Shown here: piece after piece, positions 51,978 to 60,966 of the stretch
How positions within the stretch are numbered: position 1 is the stretch's first letter
Layout of the letters: each line of letters opens with the position of its first letter
Translations under genes and position numbers: made by a program
Notes under the pieces: generated by a model
Told to the model about the DNA's origin: nothing
Databases searched by the model: none
The model's input: the letters and a program-made list of their open reading frames with translations, nothing else
Source: Chlamydiales bacterium
GTDB lineage: Bacteria > Chlamydiota > Chlamydiia > Chlamydiales > Simkaniaceae
Assembly (NCBI GenBank): GCA_024233395.1
Contig: JACKPR010000004.1
Location: forward strand, 186,001 to 250,000
Length of the DNA: 64,000 bases
Direction of reading: 5' to 3'

Positions 51978-53108
51978 ATGAGTATTATAGATGCAATTCC
52001 AAAAATCTGCAGCTTTTTTCCAAAAGTAACAGCTTTTTTTCTCAATATCGGAATGATTCTCGTTTCTTTTTATCATGTCTATTACCAAAGCCCCTTTTTT
52101 AATACAGCCTTTGAAGATGCCCGAGGGATAGAGCGGATTGGAAATTTTTTTTTAATCCCCTCTCAATACCTTTGCGAAGGAAAAGTTGTGTCGTATGATC
52201 AGGAGACAGATTCTTTTGAAACCTACCAACGTTTTGAATACGAAACCCACAAGCGATTTTTTACTCCCATTGCTCTTACCTTTTTTACTCCAGGAACCCT
52301 TTTAGGAGCAGCGTGCAAAGGACTCTCATTTCTCTCCCCAAAAGTAAAAGAAAAACACCAAAAGTTTAAAGGTGAAATCCTGCAGCAAGAGGTTTCATCA
52401 AACAATGATCATTACCTCGATATAGGAATAGAGGTCAATGATTGGATGGAAGGGGAACTTTTTATTTCGCAAGGCTACAAAAGAAAACCTGGAGCCGAAA
52501 ATAATCTTAAAGAAGATAAAGACTGTCTTAGAGAAATCGCTAAAATTCTTCATGCACAGCAGATCCCTTTTTGGGTGGATTGCGGAACTTGCATTGGAGT
52601 TTATCGCCATGGTGGAGTCATTCCATGGGATAATGATCTAGATCTCTCTGTGCTCGTTGATGATTTTCAAAATGTCATGACTGCTCTCAAAAAATTAGAT
52701 CCCAAAAAATTCGTTGTTCAAGATTGGTCTTCCCGCTCACGCCCCGGATCTTACATTCGTGTTTATGTGAAAAAAAATCGCAATCATATCGATATTTACA
52801 TGAATGACATTGATCCTGAAGAAAAGACAATCACCTATATCATTGCCCATGAAAACAGTCATTTTATGGCTGAAGGATGGAAAGAGCGAGAAAGAACACA
52901 GAAAACGCCAATCCCTTTTGATGTCATTTTTCCCTTAAGGAAGGGAGAGTTTGATGGAATTGCCGTCCCTGTTCCCAACCAAGCTGCTCGGTTTTTAACA
53001 TATAAATATGGACCCAATCTTAATCCTCCCCGTATCTATAATGAGGAGACGGGCGAGTATGAAAAAGATCTTTCTCATCCCTATTGGGAAATCCCCCTAG
53101 TTCACTAA
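51978..53108 (+). CDS. LicD-family (nucleotidyltransferase-fold) protein
   Basis: 376 residues. The LicD-like domain runs from about 175 to 370: FWVDCGTCIGVYRHGGVIPWDNDLDLSV carries the Asp218, Asp220, Asp222 cluster, and RNHIDIYMND further on provides another acid. LicD proteins add phosphocholine or similar groups to surface glycans. A hydrophobic N-terminal region (residues 15-45 and 95-110) suggests membrane association. Unusual for a chlamydia, which lacks many choline decorations. Convergent with the next gene by 4 nt. Confidence 0.82.
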   Translation: MSIIDAIPKICSFFPKVTAFFLNIGMILVSFYHVYYQSPFFNTAFEDARGIERIGNFFLIPSQYLCEGKVVSYDQETDSFETYQRFEYETHKRFFTPIALTFFTPGTLLGAACKGLSFLSPKVKEKHQKFKGEILQQEVSSNNDHYLDIGIEVNDWMEGELFISQGYKRKPGAENNLKEDKDCLREIAKILHAQQIPFWVDCGTCIGVYRHGGVIPWDNDLDLSVLVDDFQNVMTALKKLDPKKFVVQDWSSRSRPGSYIRVYVKKNRNHIDIYMNDIDPEEKTITYIIAHENSHFMAEGWKERERTQKTPIPFDVIFPLRKGEFDGIAVPVPNQAARFLTYKYGPNLNPPRIYNEETGEYEKDLSHPYWEIPLVH

Positions 53109-53794
53109 AGTTTTGCTTTTTGTTTAGATAGCAATTGCATCCATGTCCTATCCCTTACCACTTCTTTAAAGTCGTAAAGACTATGTCCGCCGTCACATAT
53201 TCTAATGTAATCTTCCGGGTGAGATAATAAAGGGTTCGTTGTAAGAAAATCCCCATTTGTTGCTAGATTAATATGATAACGACCTGTCTTAACGCCATAT
53301 CCATTCCAGGTAATGCGCCAAACTTTTTTTCCTTTCCAACATCTTGAAGCAAACTGCGCTCCTCGAGAATGTCCGGTAAATGCAATGATCTTCCCCCAAT
53401 TTGGTTTTCCATATTTATGATTATATTTTTGAACATACTTCTCCTCCCAAGCCTTTACCGTTTTTGTCATAGAAGAGAGTAACATTTTAGTAACTATGGG
53501 AGTTGTAGAGATATTCTCAATCCATTGAATATCACTATTACTTCCTTGAAATGAAACAACTAAAACTTTTTTGTCATCTTTTTGGATACAAAATAATCCT
53601 AAGACCCATGGATAAGAAGCTCTTTCTTCAAGCTCTTTTAATACAATTTTTCCATTTGTATGCTCATGTAAATATTTATTGATAGCATCCTTAGTCTTCT
53701 CTACTAAAGAATTTTCCTGATAAATTGCTTCAGCAACTCTCCAAATCTCATAAGGACTTGGTTCAACATTTACTGGATCCATAAATATACTCAT
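53105..53794 (-). CDS. Lipase-like alpha/beta hydrolase
   Basis: 229 residues. The nucleophile elbow GHSRG holds Ser143, with a probable acid Asp182 (TNGDFLT) and His204 (GGHSLY), a plausible complete triad; VVSFQGSNSDIQW is the oxyanion strand. This resembles class 3 lipases and DUF2974-like proteins of intracellular bacteria. No signal peptide. The start at 53794 (MSIF) lies inside the left arm of palindrome element 9; the in-frame Met at residue 5 (53782) is an alternative outside most of it. It is a candidate effector by domain type only. Confidence 0.78.
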   Translation of the reverse strand: MSIFMDPVNVEPSPYEIWRVAEAIYQENSLVEKTKDAINKYLHEHTNGKIVLKELEERASYPWVLGLFCIQKDDKKVLVVSFQGSNSDIQWIENISTTPIVTKMLLSSMTKTVKAWEEKYVQKYNHKYGKPNWGKIIAFTGHSRGAQFASRCWKGKKVWRITWNGYGVKTGRYHINLATNGDFLTTNPLLSHPEDYIRICDGGHSLYDFKEVVRDRTWMQLLSKQKAKL

Positions 53795-53948
53795 CTTGGT
53801 TAAAAAATTGTGGGTTTATCAAGAAGACCCTGAAAATTTATGTTCGGAGTGAGTGACCATTGCCGAGAGTTAAGGCGCGAGCGAGAACAAGAATTTTGAG
53901 GTCAAGTCGACGAAGATAAAACCCAATTTTTTAACCAAGATGAGTATA
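53786..53948. repeat. ~160-bp intergenic palindrome (element 9, lipoprotein-lipase gene)
   Basis: 163 bp with perfect 25-bp arms (53786-53810 and 53924-53948; core CATCTTGGTTAAAAAATTG), extended by GGGTTT/AAACCC with a one-base bulge. The central GCC/GGC pair (about 53862-53875) and the GCGAGCGAG interior, shared with element 8, are present. The left arm overlaps the start codon of the lipase-like gene. Confidence 0.92.
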
Positions 53949-53952
53949 AACT

Positions 53953-54567
53953 CTATTGATTAGCAGTAACATCCAAAACCTTTGTTTTTCCTGTTTCTTT
54001 ATCAACCAATGAAAGTTCAAAAAAAGGAGTATAATGAGCTTTGGGGATAAAGATAAGAGCATTTGAAAACGATTTAGGACGAATTTCTAGTTGACTCTTA
54101 CCCTTTTCTGAAAAGTCTGCATCAAGGGAAGCATTGGCATTCGAAGATTTAATTCCATCAACGATAGCGGGAATAAAGAGAGGAGAAGTTAAGGGGAAAA
54201 GGAGAACTCCACCGAGAGTATACCCTGTCACACGCCCTGCTGTAGAAGTATGAACTGTTCGTGCAACTTCTTCAGGGTTTGCAGATATCAAACTCACACC
54301 TTTTCTTGTAAAAATGTAGGTACGATCACTTTGGTTATAAAATGTCAATTGAATCGGTTGATATCCTTCTGCAAGCACATTACGATCAAGATAGTCATAA
54401 CAATCCTGAACAGTAAAAGCCTTACAACCAATCGATATCCCTTCTATTTGATCATATGTGCGTACATATTCTGGATTGAGAGATGAAAGAGCGCTTGCTT
54501 GATAGGAAGCACATCCCGTAAATAATCCAATCATTGCTGTTATTAATAGTAAACTAACCTTCTTCAT
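53953..54567 (-). CDS. Lipoprotein of unknown function
   Basis: 204 residues. The signal ends in the lipobox LFTGC (Cys19). The mature region contains a Gly/Leu/Pro-rich hydrophobic stretch (about 118-135, GYTLGGVLLFPLTSP) and strand segments. Not recognised. Its start overlaps the previous gene's end by 14 nt, so it is coupled to the 54554 gene. Confidence 0.72.
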   Translation of the reverse strand: MKKVSLLLITAMIGLFTGCASYQASALSSLNPEYVRTYDQIEGISIGCKAFTVQDCYDYLDRNVLAEGYQPIQLTFYNQSDRTYIFTRKGVSLISANPEEVARTVHTSTAGRVTGYTLGGVLLFPLTSPLFIPAIVDGIKSSNANASLDADFSEKGKSQLEIRPKSFSNALIFIPKAHYTPFFELSLVDKETGKTKVLDVTANQ

Positions 54568-55831
54568 TGTGACTCCCCAATTTTTGTTCGTTCATCTTAT
54601 CTTCTGCCGTTGTTTTTTGTCTAAGAGAATTGCTTCCAAAAGTAAGGCCAATGCGAGCAATGATTTCTCTATCTAAGCCATAGCCAGGAAGATACCCTGA
54701 AGTTTTTCCACCTAGCTCGCTGAAAAGAGCCAGTTTTGAGAAAAGGTTCAGTCTTCCTGTAACAGAAAGAGCCGCTCCCCAACGTCTTTTATTTAGAGAA
54801 GGGCGAAAAGCTGTTCCAGTATCCAAAAGCTCCTGCACAGTGACTGGCGTATTAAAAACCCCTTGATTCCAGCCATCAAACTTGAAACCAAGAGAACCTC
54901 TCCTTCCAGAATAAAGATGATCATAAGCAAGTCCTATCCCAAAACTTCTCTTTCCCCCTTTGAAATAGAAATACAGAGGGTTTCCCTTATAGAGAAAATA
55001 ATTTTCTAAATAAGCTTCTGGGGCATAAGGAGCATAGCCAATTTTCACATTGGGAAGATATTTGAGGTCATCTCCAAAAGAAAACATTGGAAATTTCCAA
55101 GGTTTTCCCTCTGCGATGTAATAGAAGAAAGAATAGTAAGAATAAAAAGTCATGGGGTCTAACCAGTTGAAAAGTGTCCACCGGAGAAGTTTTCCATGAG
55201 TCAGTTCACCATCTGGATAAGAGTGATTATGAAAATACATGTAAGATTTGACATCATTTCCATCGGGACCATCACCTTTAAGCTTCCCAAGGTGGGTGAT
55301 CCAGGTGTACCAAAAGATCGATTGCTGAGCTTGATTATATAAAGTCGCTAGTCGCCCATCAATTTCCCCTTTAGCCATCCATTGCATTTTGAGGTCCCGT
55401 GCCAAAATTTGCTCGGCTTCAAGACCTGCAACGGTGACTGCAAGCATTTCTCCTACAGTCAACTGATAATATTCTTTATCTTTAAAATAGGTTGCTCCCC
55501 ACCAGGGTGTAACTGCATATTTTTTTGGGTGATACCCAAGTTCACGAAGGCGATATCCATGTCCAAAAACCTCATGCTGGGTCACATCAGCAAGCATATT
55601 AATGTTGTACCAAAATAAAAATTGCTCAAAACCTCTACCCCAGACCTTCATCGTTGAGTCTTTATTTGACTTTGTGAAGAAAGCATCTTCTCCTTGAATC
55701 ATTAAATCTTGAACAAAAATTAAGTTGGCAGAACCAGAATAGGGAGAAAAGTAAGGGTCTACCATCACTGTTTGATTTGCAAAAGCACTTCCCGTGATCA
55801 ATAATAGACAAAAGTTCCGTAAGAGTTTCAT
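54554..55831 (-). CDS. Outer membrane-like protein with HExxxH motif
   Basis: 425 residues. Signal peptide (LLRNFCLLLITGSAFA), then a globular region with QHEVFGHGYRL giving His86, Glu87 and His91. This is HExxxH, one residue longer than the zincin HExxH. The second half is aromatic and strand-rich (YFYFKGGKRSFGIGLAYDH, GRRGSLGFKFDGW, RIGLTFG) like a barrel. A Lys/Glu-rich tail follows. It overlaps the lipoprotein gene downstream by 14 nt, so the two may work together. Protease activity is only a possibility. Confidence 0.7.
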   Translation of the reverse strand: MKLLRNFCLLLITGSAFANQTVMVDPYFSPYSGSANLIFVQDLMIQGEDAFFTKSNKDSTMKVWGRGFEQFLFWYNINMLADVTQHEVFGHGYRLRELGYHPKKYAVTPWWGATYFKDKEYYQLTVGEMLAVTVAGLEAEQILARDLKMQWMAKGEIDGRLATLYNQAQQSIFWYTWITHLGKLKGDGPDGNDVKSYMYFHNHSYPDGELTHGKLLRWTLFNWLDPMTFYSYYSFFYYIAEGKPWKFPMFSFGDDLKYLPNVKIGYAPYAPEAYLENYFLYKGNPLYFYFKGGKRSFGIGLAYDHLYSGRRGSLGFKFDGWNQGVFNTPVTVQELLDTGTAFRPSLNKRRWGAALSVTGRLNLFSKLALFSELGGKTSGYLPGYGLDREIIARIGLTFGSNSLRQKTTAEDKMNEQKLGSHNEEG

Positions 55832-55898
55832 TTCATTTTCCTAATTAAACCGAATAATCGATAAGAAATAGTAGCATTGGGATACAAATAAAGGCCAT

Positions 55899-55925
55899 AA
55901 AAAAAGCCTCCCAAAATTGGGAGGC
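55899..55925 (-). terminator. Terminator after tRNA-Asn
   Basis: On the minus strand GCCTCCC / GGGAGGC (7-bp stem, 6-nt loop) is followed by seven T's, immediately past the tRNA. Confidence 0.85.
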
Positions 55926-55928
55926 AAT

Positions 55929-56000
55929 CTCCGGATGCTGGATTCGAACCAGCGACCAATAGATTAACAGTCTACTGCTCTACCGCTGAGCTAATCCGGA
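55929..56000 (-). tRNA. tRNA-Asn (anticodon GTT)
   Basis: A complete cloverleaf on the minus strand: acceptor TCCGGAT/ATCCGGA, D-stem GCTC/GAGC, anticodon stem GTAGA/TCTAT around CTGTTAA (anticodon GTT), T-arm GCTGG-TTCGAAT-CCAGC, discriminator G as expected for Asn. CCA is not encoded. Confidence 0.97.
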
Positions 56001-56121
56001 ACAGCAAAGAAATGAATTATAGAGACTCTCAGATTTTAGTTCAATTGATTACATATTGTGTCATCTAAGAACTTAAAAATTTGAGTGCAAAGAGGGATGA
56101 GTTAGAGTAAGATGTTGAGCT

Positions 56122-58302
56122 ATGGATCAACTCAGTGGATTTATCGATCATATTATTTTTTCAAGCGAGGAGACAGGGTTTACTGTTGCTCGTCTTAAAA
56201 CACCACGTGAGCAGGGGCACATCACTGTGGTAGGGTCTCTACCTGGGGTGAATCCTGGTGAAACCCTTCATTGCAAAGGAACCTGGAAACATCATCCACG
56301 ACATGGAAGACAGTTTGAAATTGAAGCTTTCGAACTCACAGCTCCCGTCGACCTATTAGGAATACAAAGATATTTAGAATCAGGGATGGTTAAGGGGATT
56401 GGTCCCGTTTATGCTGAGCGGATCGTGAAAGAATTCGGAGTGAAAACCCTTGAGGTGATTGATAAAACCCCTCATCGTTTGACTGAAATCCCTGGATTAG
56501 GGGCAAAACGGGTCGAAAAAATTGAAGCGTGTTGGAACGAGCAAAAAGGAATTCGAAATGTGATGATCTTTTTACAAGCGCATAAAGTTCGCCCCTCTTT
56601 TGCTCAAAAGATTTTTAAGCGATATGGGGAAGAAAGCATTGATAAGGTAAAAGAAAATCCTTATTCGCTTGCCAAAGAAATTTATGGAATCGGGTTTAAA
56701 TCTGCTGACGAACTTGCTCAAAATTTAGGAGTTGCTAAAGACTCTCCTATTCGTATTAAAGCGGGGATTGAACATGTTCTTTGGGAATTGAGCAATGAAG
56801 GACATGTCTGTTTTCCTAAAGAAGCTTTTATTCCAGAAGGAGAAAAAATCTTAGAGGTTGAGGGATCCTTAATCAAAGAGCAAATTGCCGCGTTGGAACT
56901 CGAAGGACATGTGATGGTCGAAGAGTTGGAAGGGGTCCCTCATATTTGGGTCCGTCCCCTCTATAATGCAGAATGGGGAGTCGCACGGGAACTCAAACGA
57001 ATTCATGATGCCCCTTGCAATATCCGTCCCGTTTTGATTGATAAAGCAATTGAATGGGCGCAAGAAAAACACCGGATTCGCTTTGCAAAAGAGCAAAAAG
57101 TCGCCATCTCAAAAAGCTTAGAAGAAAAAATTCACATCATCACAGGGGGGCCAGGAACGGGGAAAAGTACCATTACCCGCGCTATTCTATCGATTGCATC
57201 ACGGGTCACTGATAAAATTACCCTGGCAGCGCCAACGGGGCGAGCAGCAAAACGGATGACAGAAATTACCGGAAAAAAGGCTTTTACTATCCATAGCCTG
57301 CTAGAATTTGATTTTAATGAAGGTGGATTTAAACGGACCCGCGACAATCCTTTAACTGCCCGCCTTATTATCATTGATGAAGCCAGTATGATCGATACCC
57401 TTTTGATGTATAGTCTTCTCAAAGCAATCCCTGATGAAACCCGTGTGATTTTTATTGGTGATATCGATCAACTTCCCAGTGTTGGAGCAGGAAATGTCCT
57501 CAAAGATATGATCTATTCTGAAACCATTCCTATGACCCGCTTAAAATTCATCTTTAGGCAGGGAAAAGGCTCGCGCATCGTCGCCAATGCACACCGGATT
57601 AATGCGGGATATTTTCCAGAAACAGAACATGAAAAGGGAAGTGACTTTGTCTTTTTTAATGTAGAGTCTCCAGAAGAAATTCTCTCTAAAATTATTAACC
57701 TCATCGAATGTCATATCCCCGAAAAATTCCCCTTCCATCCTATCGATGATATTCAAGTCCTTTCCCCAATGAAAAAAGGAATTATTGGAACAGATAACCT
57801 GAACCATGCCCTTCAACAGAAACTCAATCCTCAACCTCAATCTTTAGAACGGATGGGGCGTCACTTTAATCTCTATGATAAGGTGATGCAGATTCGAAAT
57901 AACTACGATAAAAAGGTCTATAATGGTGATGTTGGGAGAATCACTTCTCTCGATATGGAAAACCAGGAACTCATTGTAAATTTTGATGGGAAAGAGGTTT
58001 CTTACGACTTTTCAGATATTGATGAACTCATGCTTGCTTATGCTGTATCGATTCACAAATATCAGGGAAGTGAATGCCCTTGTGTGATCATTCCCGTACA
58101 CACTTCTCACTTCAAACTTCTTTTTCGGAATCTCCTCTATACAGGGATCACCCGAGGAAAAAAGCTTGTGATTCTTCTAGGAACCAAAAAAGCATTAGCG
58201 ATTGCTGTTAAGACAGATAATGTCAAAACTCGCTATACAGGCCTCCAATACTTCCTCAAAAACCTCTCAGGTTCTTTATCCCCAGTACTTCAAAATAGTT
58301 AG
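56122..58302 (+). CDS. recD2: RecD2-type ATP-dependent helicase
   Basis: 726 residues. N-terminal OB-like region (to about 95), helix-hairpin-helix segments (IPGLGAKRVEKIEACW, IYGIGFKSADELAQ), then a superfamily 1B helicase core with Walker A GGPGTGKST, Walker B IIDEASMID, GDIDQLPSVGAGN and the C-terminal YAVSIHKYQGSE motif. This matches RecD2 (5'-3' helicase) rather than RecBCD-type RecD. In C. trachomatis it corresponds to CT033 (recD_1), near metG (CT032) as here. Confidence 0.93.
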   Translation: MDQLSGFIDHIIFSSEETGFTVARLKTPREQGHITVVGSLPGVNPGETLHCKGTWKHHPRHGRQFEIEAFELTAPVDLLGIQRYLESGMVKGIGPVYAERIVKEFGVKTLEVIDKTPHRLTEIPGLGAKRVEKIEACWNEQKGIRNVMIFLQAHKVRPSFAQKIFKRYGEESIDKVKENPYSLAKEIYGIGFKSADELAQNLGVAKDSPIRIKAGIEHVLWELSNEGHVCFPKEAFIPEGEKILEVEGSLIKEQIAALELEGHVMVEELEGVPHIWVRPLYNAEWGVARELKRIHDAPCNIRPVLIDKAIEWAQEKHRIRFAKEQKVAISKSLEEKIHIITGGPGTGKSTITRAILSIASRVTDKITLAAPTGRAAKRMTEITGKKAFTIHSLLEFDFNEGGFKRTRDNPLTARLIIIDEASMIDTLLMYSLLKAIPDETRVIFIGDIDQLPSVGAGNVLKDMIYSETIPMTRLKFIFRQGKGSRIVANAHRINAGYFPETEHEKGSDFVFFNVESPEEILSKIINLIECHIPEKFPFHPIDDIQVLSPMKKGIIGTDNLNHALQQKLNPQPQSLERMGRHFNLYDKVMQIRNNYDKKVYNGDVGRITSLDMENQELIVNFDGKEVSYDFSDIDELMLAYAVSIHKYQGSECPCVIIPVHTSHFKLLFRNLLYTGITRGKKLVILLGTKKALAIAVKTDNVKTRYTGLQYFLKNLSGSLSPVLQNS

Positions 58303-58307
58303 CATTC

Positions 58308-58337
58308 TTGATAAAATAATTTTTTACATGATATAAT
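58308..58337 (+). promoter_or_regulatory. Promoter of the 58396 gene
   Basis: TTGATA (58308-58313), 18-nt spacer, consensus TATAAT (58332-58337), about 58 nt before the start codon. Begins only 6 nt after the recD2 stop, so the gene has its own promoter. Confidence 0.65.
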
Positions 58338-58395
58338 TAATAACAAGGGGCTAAATTTATTACATTATTAATCATTAAAAATAAGCGAGTTAATT

Positions 58396-60711
58396 ATGGA
58401 AATCGATCCAAAAGATCCAGAAAGGGGGATCCATAACTTTTCTACTCCATCCAATAAACCTTTAGATGAATCAGGATCACAAAGTTTTGTGGACCTTTTG
58501 AAAGAGGCTGGAACCCCTCTTTCTCCTGAAGAACTAGAAGCTCATTTCAACACCCTCTTCAAAAAACTCGCCACAAATATCTCCAAAGCAAAAAGTCAAT
58601 ACTCCTCTCTTCAAGAAGACTATCAAAAAGCCTTAGAGCAATTACCTTCTTTAGCAAAATCTGATCAAAAATCCCTGAAAATGAATTGCTTGACCCAATT
58701 AAATGATCTAATTGGAAATCTTAAAGAAACAATGGAAAAAACTGTCTCAGAGTCATTATCTGATGCTCAAATTAACAAACATGAAACATCTGATGACTTC
58801 ATTCCTCAGATTTTGGAAACGATAAAAGATCCCGCTATAAAAAAAGCTTACGATGCAAAATTTGTAAAAGATCCAGAAACCCCATTTTTATCTTCTACAA
58901 ATGGTGAGTCTTCCTTTCAATCGACCCTCAGCAGAGAGCGCTCTCGATTGGATAGAATGAGTATCGACTCTTCTTCTACAACCCCTCATACTCCATCCAG
59001 CATTCAAGACTTGGAAAATGAGCTATCTCAATTCGGAGCTTCTTCTGGAGATAGAAATGTAAAAGCTCTTGTTGCAGTCGTTCTTAGCGAAATAAATACG
59101 CTCCAAGGAAAAGGCCTTTCTCTTAACTCTATTGAATCTTGGGCATATGCCGCAATGGTTGGAAAATTCACAGCAAACTCTGAATACTCCATTGGCCTCC
59201 AAAACTTGAGTCCTTCAGATCAAGCTACCTTTAAAACCATTAGTGGTATTGATCAGTTTCAAGGAGTTCTCTCAACTCATGGTTTTAATGGTGCGCAGGT
59301 CACTGCTTTAGCACAATGCTTTTCAGATGGATCTATTGACCTTAAAAATCCCAATGCAAAAACATTCATGGAGGATTTTTACACAAACTTAAATAGTGGG
59401 CAGGATCCCAAAACAGCCGCTGCGAATGCTTATGCAAAAGTCCCTGCATCCGAATTATCTTCAGAAATGAATGCATTTATTCAAGATTTAAGCCTATGCT
59501 CTCCCACTCCTCCTCCTCAACCTGCTTATCCACCTCCCCCAACAACTCCTCCAGCAGATGCTCCTCCTGGATCGATTCCGGTTTCTATCACAATTCCACC
59601 AGGAAAAAACCTGAGTGATATTTATGTTCGCGTTAATGGACCCGATGGAGCTCTTATCCTCCGACCTGATGGGACTCCTTCAGGAACGGAGCCTTATGGA
59701 AAAGACATGTCTAAATATGGCTACCCTCTTTCACAGTTCAACGCTACAGCAAAGAGTGGAAGAACAATAACGATTTATATTCCACCCAATATTCCTAGTG
59801 GTCGCATTTATTTTTCTGTTGGAAAACCTCTCATATGGGCACAACCTGATATTGATAATGCCTCTGACCCTGACCGTAACACACAATTTACAATGATGGA
59901 GTTTACTTCTACCTCCTCCTCCATCTGCTTAGATGAATCAGCTGTTGATGGATTCTCAGGACCTTCTATTTCCACTCAACCTTACTTACATGGTAAGCCG
60001 GATGGGGTTCCTTTTGGAGCCACAGAAAATCCTACAACATTTATCAATAATGTGAAGAGTTATATTCACTCACACGTTACAGATCCAGCAGCTCTTAAGG
60101 CTTGGATGTCGATGTTTACTTCTATTGGAGGCATTGACCGCATTAGTTCTCCCAAGTTCCATACCGATGTTTTTGGTCCCTACTTTCAGGATTATTTAAG
60201 TAAGGTCTTTATCCCCTACATCCAAAGTAACCCTCTTTACTTTGATATCAATCACGATAAATTCATGATGAAAGTCTCTCCCGATGGGCAAAGCCTTGAA
60301 TATTGCAGTTGGGATGGAACATCTAAAGCAAAAATCCCTATTTCACAAATCTCGTGGAAATCTTGGCTTTCAGGAAGTCCAGATGGAGTAACGGGTGATC
60401 CTTGCGTAATGCAAGGTTTATCAGCTCTTCTCATGTCAGGAATGGATCTCAAATCTCTTGGACCGACTGGTCCTACCGATGATAAATGCCTTTCAAATTC
60501 AACATTCGTAAAGTATGAAAAAGAAGGAAAATTCTTTCAGGCATCCTATGATGGAAAACCCATGTATAACGTCTATGAACATGCTATGCATGCTGAGGGA
60601 TGGAATGCCTATGCCTACGACTACGACGACTTGTTTGGACAGGATAAAACGATCACTTTACCTGCAGGATCGACAGAACAGGCTGGATTTTCAATAGCCA
60701 TGAATTGGTAA
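58396..60711 (+). CDS. Large non-secretory protein with C-terminal GH64-like domain
   Basis: 771 residues with no signal peptide. Residues 1-365 are Ser/Asp/Lys-rich and helical, 368-394 is a Pro-rich linker, and 395-771 is a GH64-like domain. Landmarks: IPPNIPSGRIYFSVGKPLIW, the DPDRN-x-QFTMMEF block, Glu502 and Asp518, 16 residues apart as in the characterised enzyme (Glu154/Asp170 in the Streptomyces laminaripentaose-producing glucanase, recalled), and the closing YAYDYDDLF. The N-terminal region resembles effector regions more than an enzyme domain. Compared with the secreted 31366 protein, it uses a different export route, plausibly type III; inference. Confidence 0.7.
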   Translation: MEIDPKDPERGIHNFSTPSNKPLDESGSQSFVDLLKEAGTPLSPEELEAHFNTLFKKLATNISKAKSQYSSLQEDYQKALEQLPSLAKSDQKSLKMNCLTQLNDLIGNLKETMEKTVSESLSDAQINKHETSDDFIPQILETIKDPAIKKAYDAKFVKDPETPFLSSTNGESSFQSTLSRERSRLDRMSIDSSSTTPHTPSSIQDLENELSQFGASSGDRNVKALVAVVLSEINTLQGKGLSLNSIESWAYAAMVGKFTANSEYSIGLQNLSPSDQATFKTISGIDQFQGVLSTHGFNGAQVTALAQCFSDGSIDLKNPNAKTFMEDFYTNLNSGQDPKTAAANAYAKVPASELSSEMNAFIQDLSLCSPTPPPQPAYPPPPTTPPADAPPGSIPVSITIPPGKNLSDIYVRVNGPDGALILRPDGTPSGTEPYGKDMSKYGYPLSQFNATAKSGRTITIYIPPNIPSGRIYFSVGKPLIWAQPDIDNASDPDRNTQFTMMEFTSTSSSICLDESAVDGFSGPSISTQPYLHGKPDGVPFGATENPTTFINNVKSYIHSHVTDPAALKAWMSMFTSIGGIDRISSPKFHTDVFGPYFQDYLSKVFIPYIQSNPLYFDINHDKFMMKVSPDGQSLEYCSWDGTSKAKIPISQISWKSWLSGSPDGVTGDPCVMQGLSALLMSGMDLKSLGPTGPTDDKCLSNSTFVKYEKEGKFFQASYDGKPMYNVYEHAMHAEGWNAYAYDYDDLFGQDKTITLPAGSTEQAGFSIAMNW

Positions 60712-60770
60712 TCTATTGAAAATCAGAAGGATATAACATTAAACCTTACAATTAAACTTAGACTAAACTC

Positions 60771-60799
60771 TTGAAAATAAAAGAAAAAGTTGCTAAAAT
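60771..60799 (+). promoter_or_regulatory. Promoter for the small basic ORF
   Basis: TTGAAA (60771-60776), 17-nt spacer, TAAAAT (60794-60799), about 57 nt upstream of the start codon. A leader with a GGGC/GCCC pair follows. Confidence 0.5.
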
Positions 60800-60855
60800 C
60801 TAGCTAGGGGCGACCCGGGGTATAAGCAAAATAGCCCTAAAAAGAGGACAGAGAG

Positions 60856-60963
60856 ATGAGAAAGAAATCTAAAAAACTGATGCGCAAGGTTTTACGTAAA
60901 TTCAAACGCAAATCACGCTTTCAAAAAGCGGTTAAATCATTCAGAGATTTAACTAGAATTTAA
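60856..60963 (+). CDS. Very small basic protein
   Basis: A 35-residue frame, MRKKSKKLMRKVLRK at its start, with about 15 Lys or Arg residues. It has an upstream purine-rich site (GAGGACAGAGAG) and a promoter with good spacing. Convergent with metG, whose stop lies 4 nt away. It is not ribosomal protein L34, L36 or Thx by sequence. A nucleic acid-binding role is likely from charge alone. Confidence 0.5.
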   Translation: MRKKSKKLMRKVLRKFKRKSRFQKAVKSFRDLTRI

Positions 60964-60966
60964 GGT

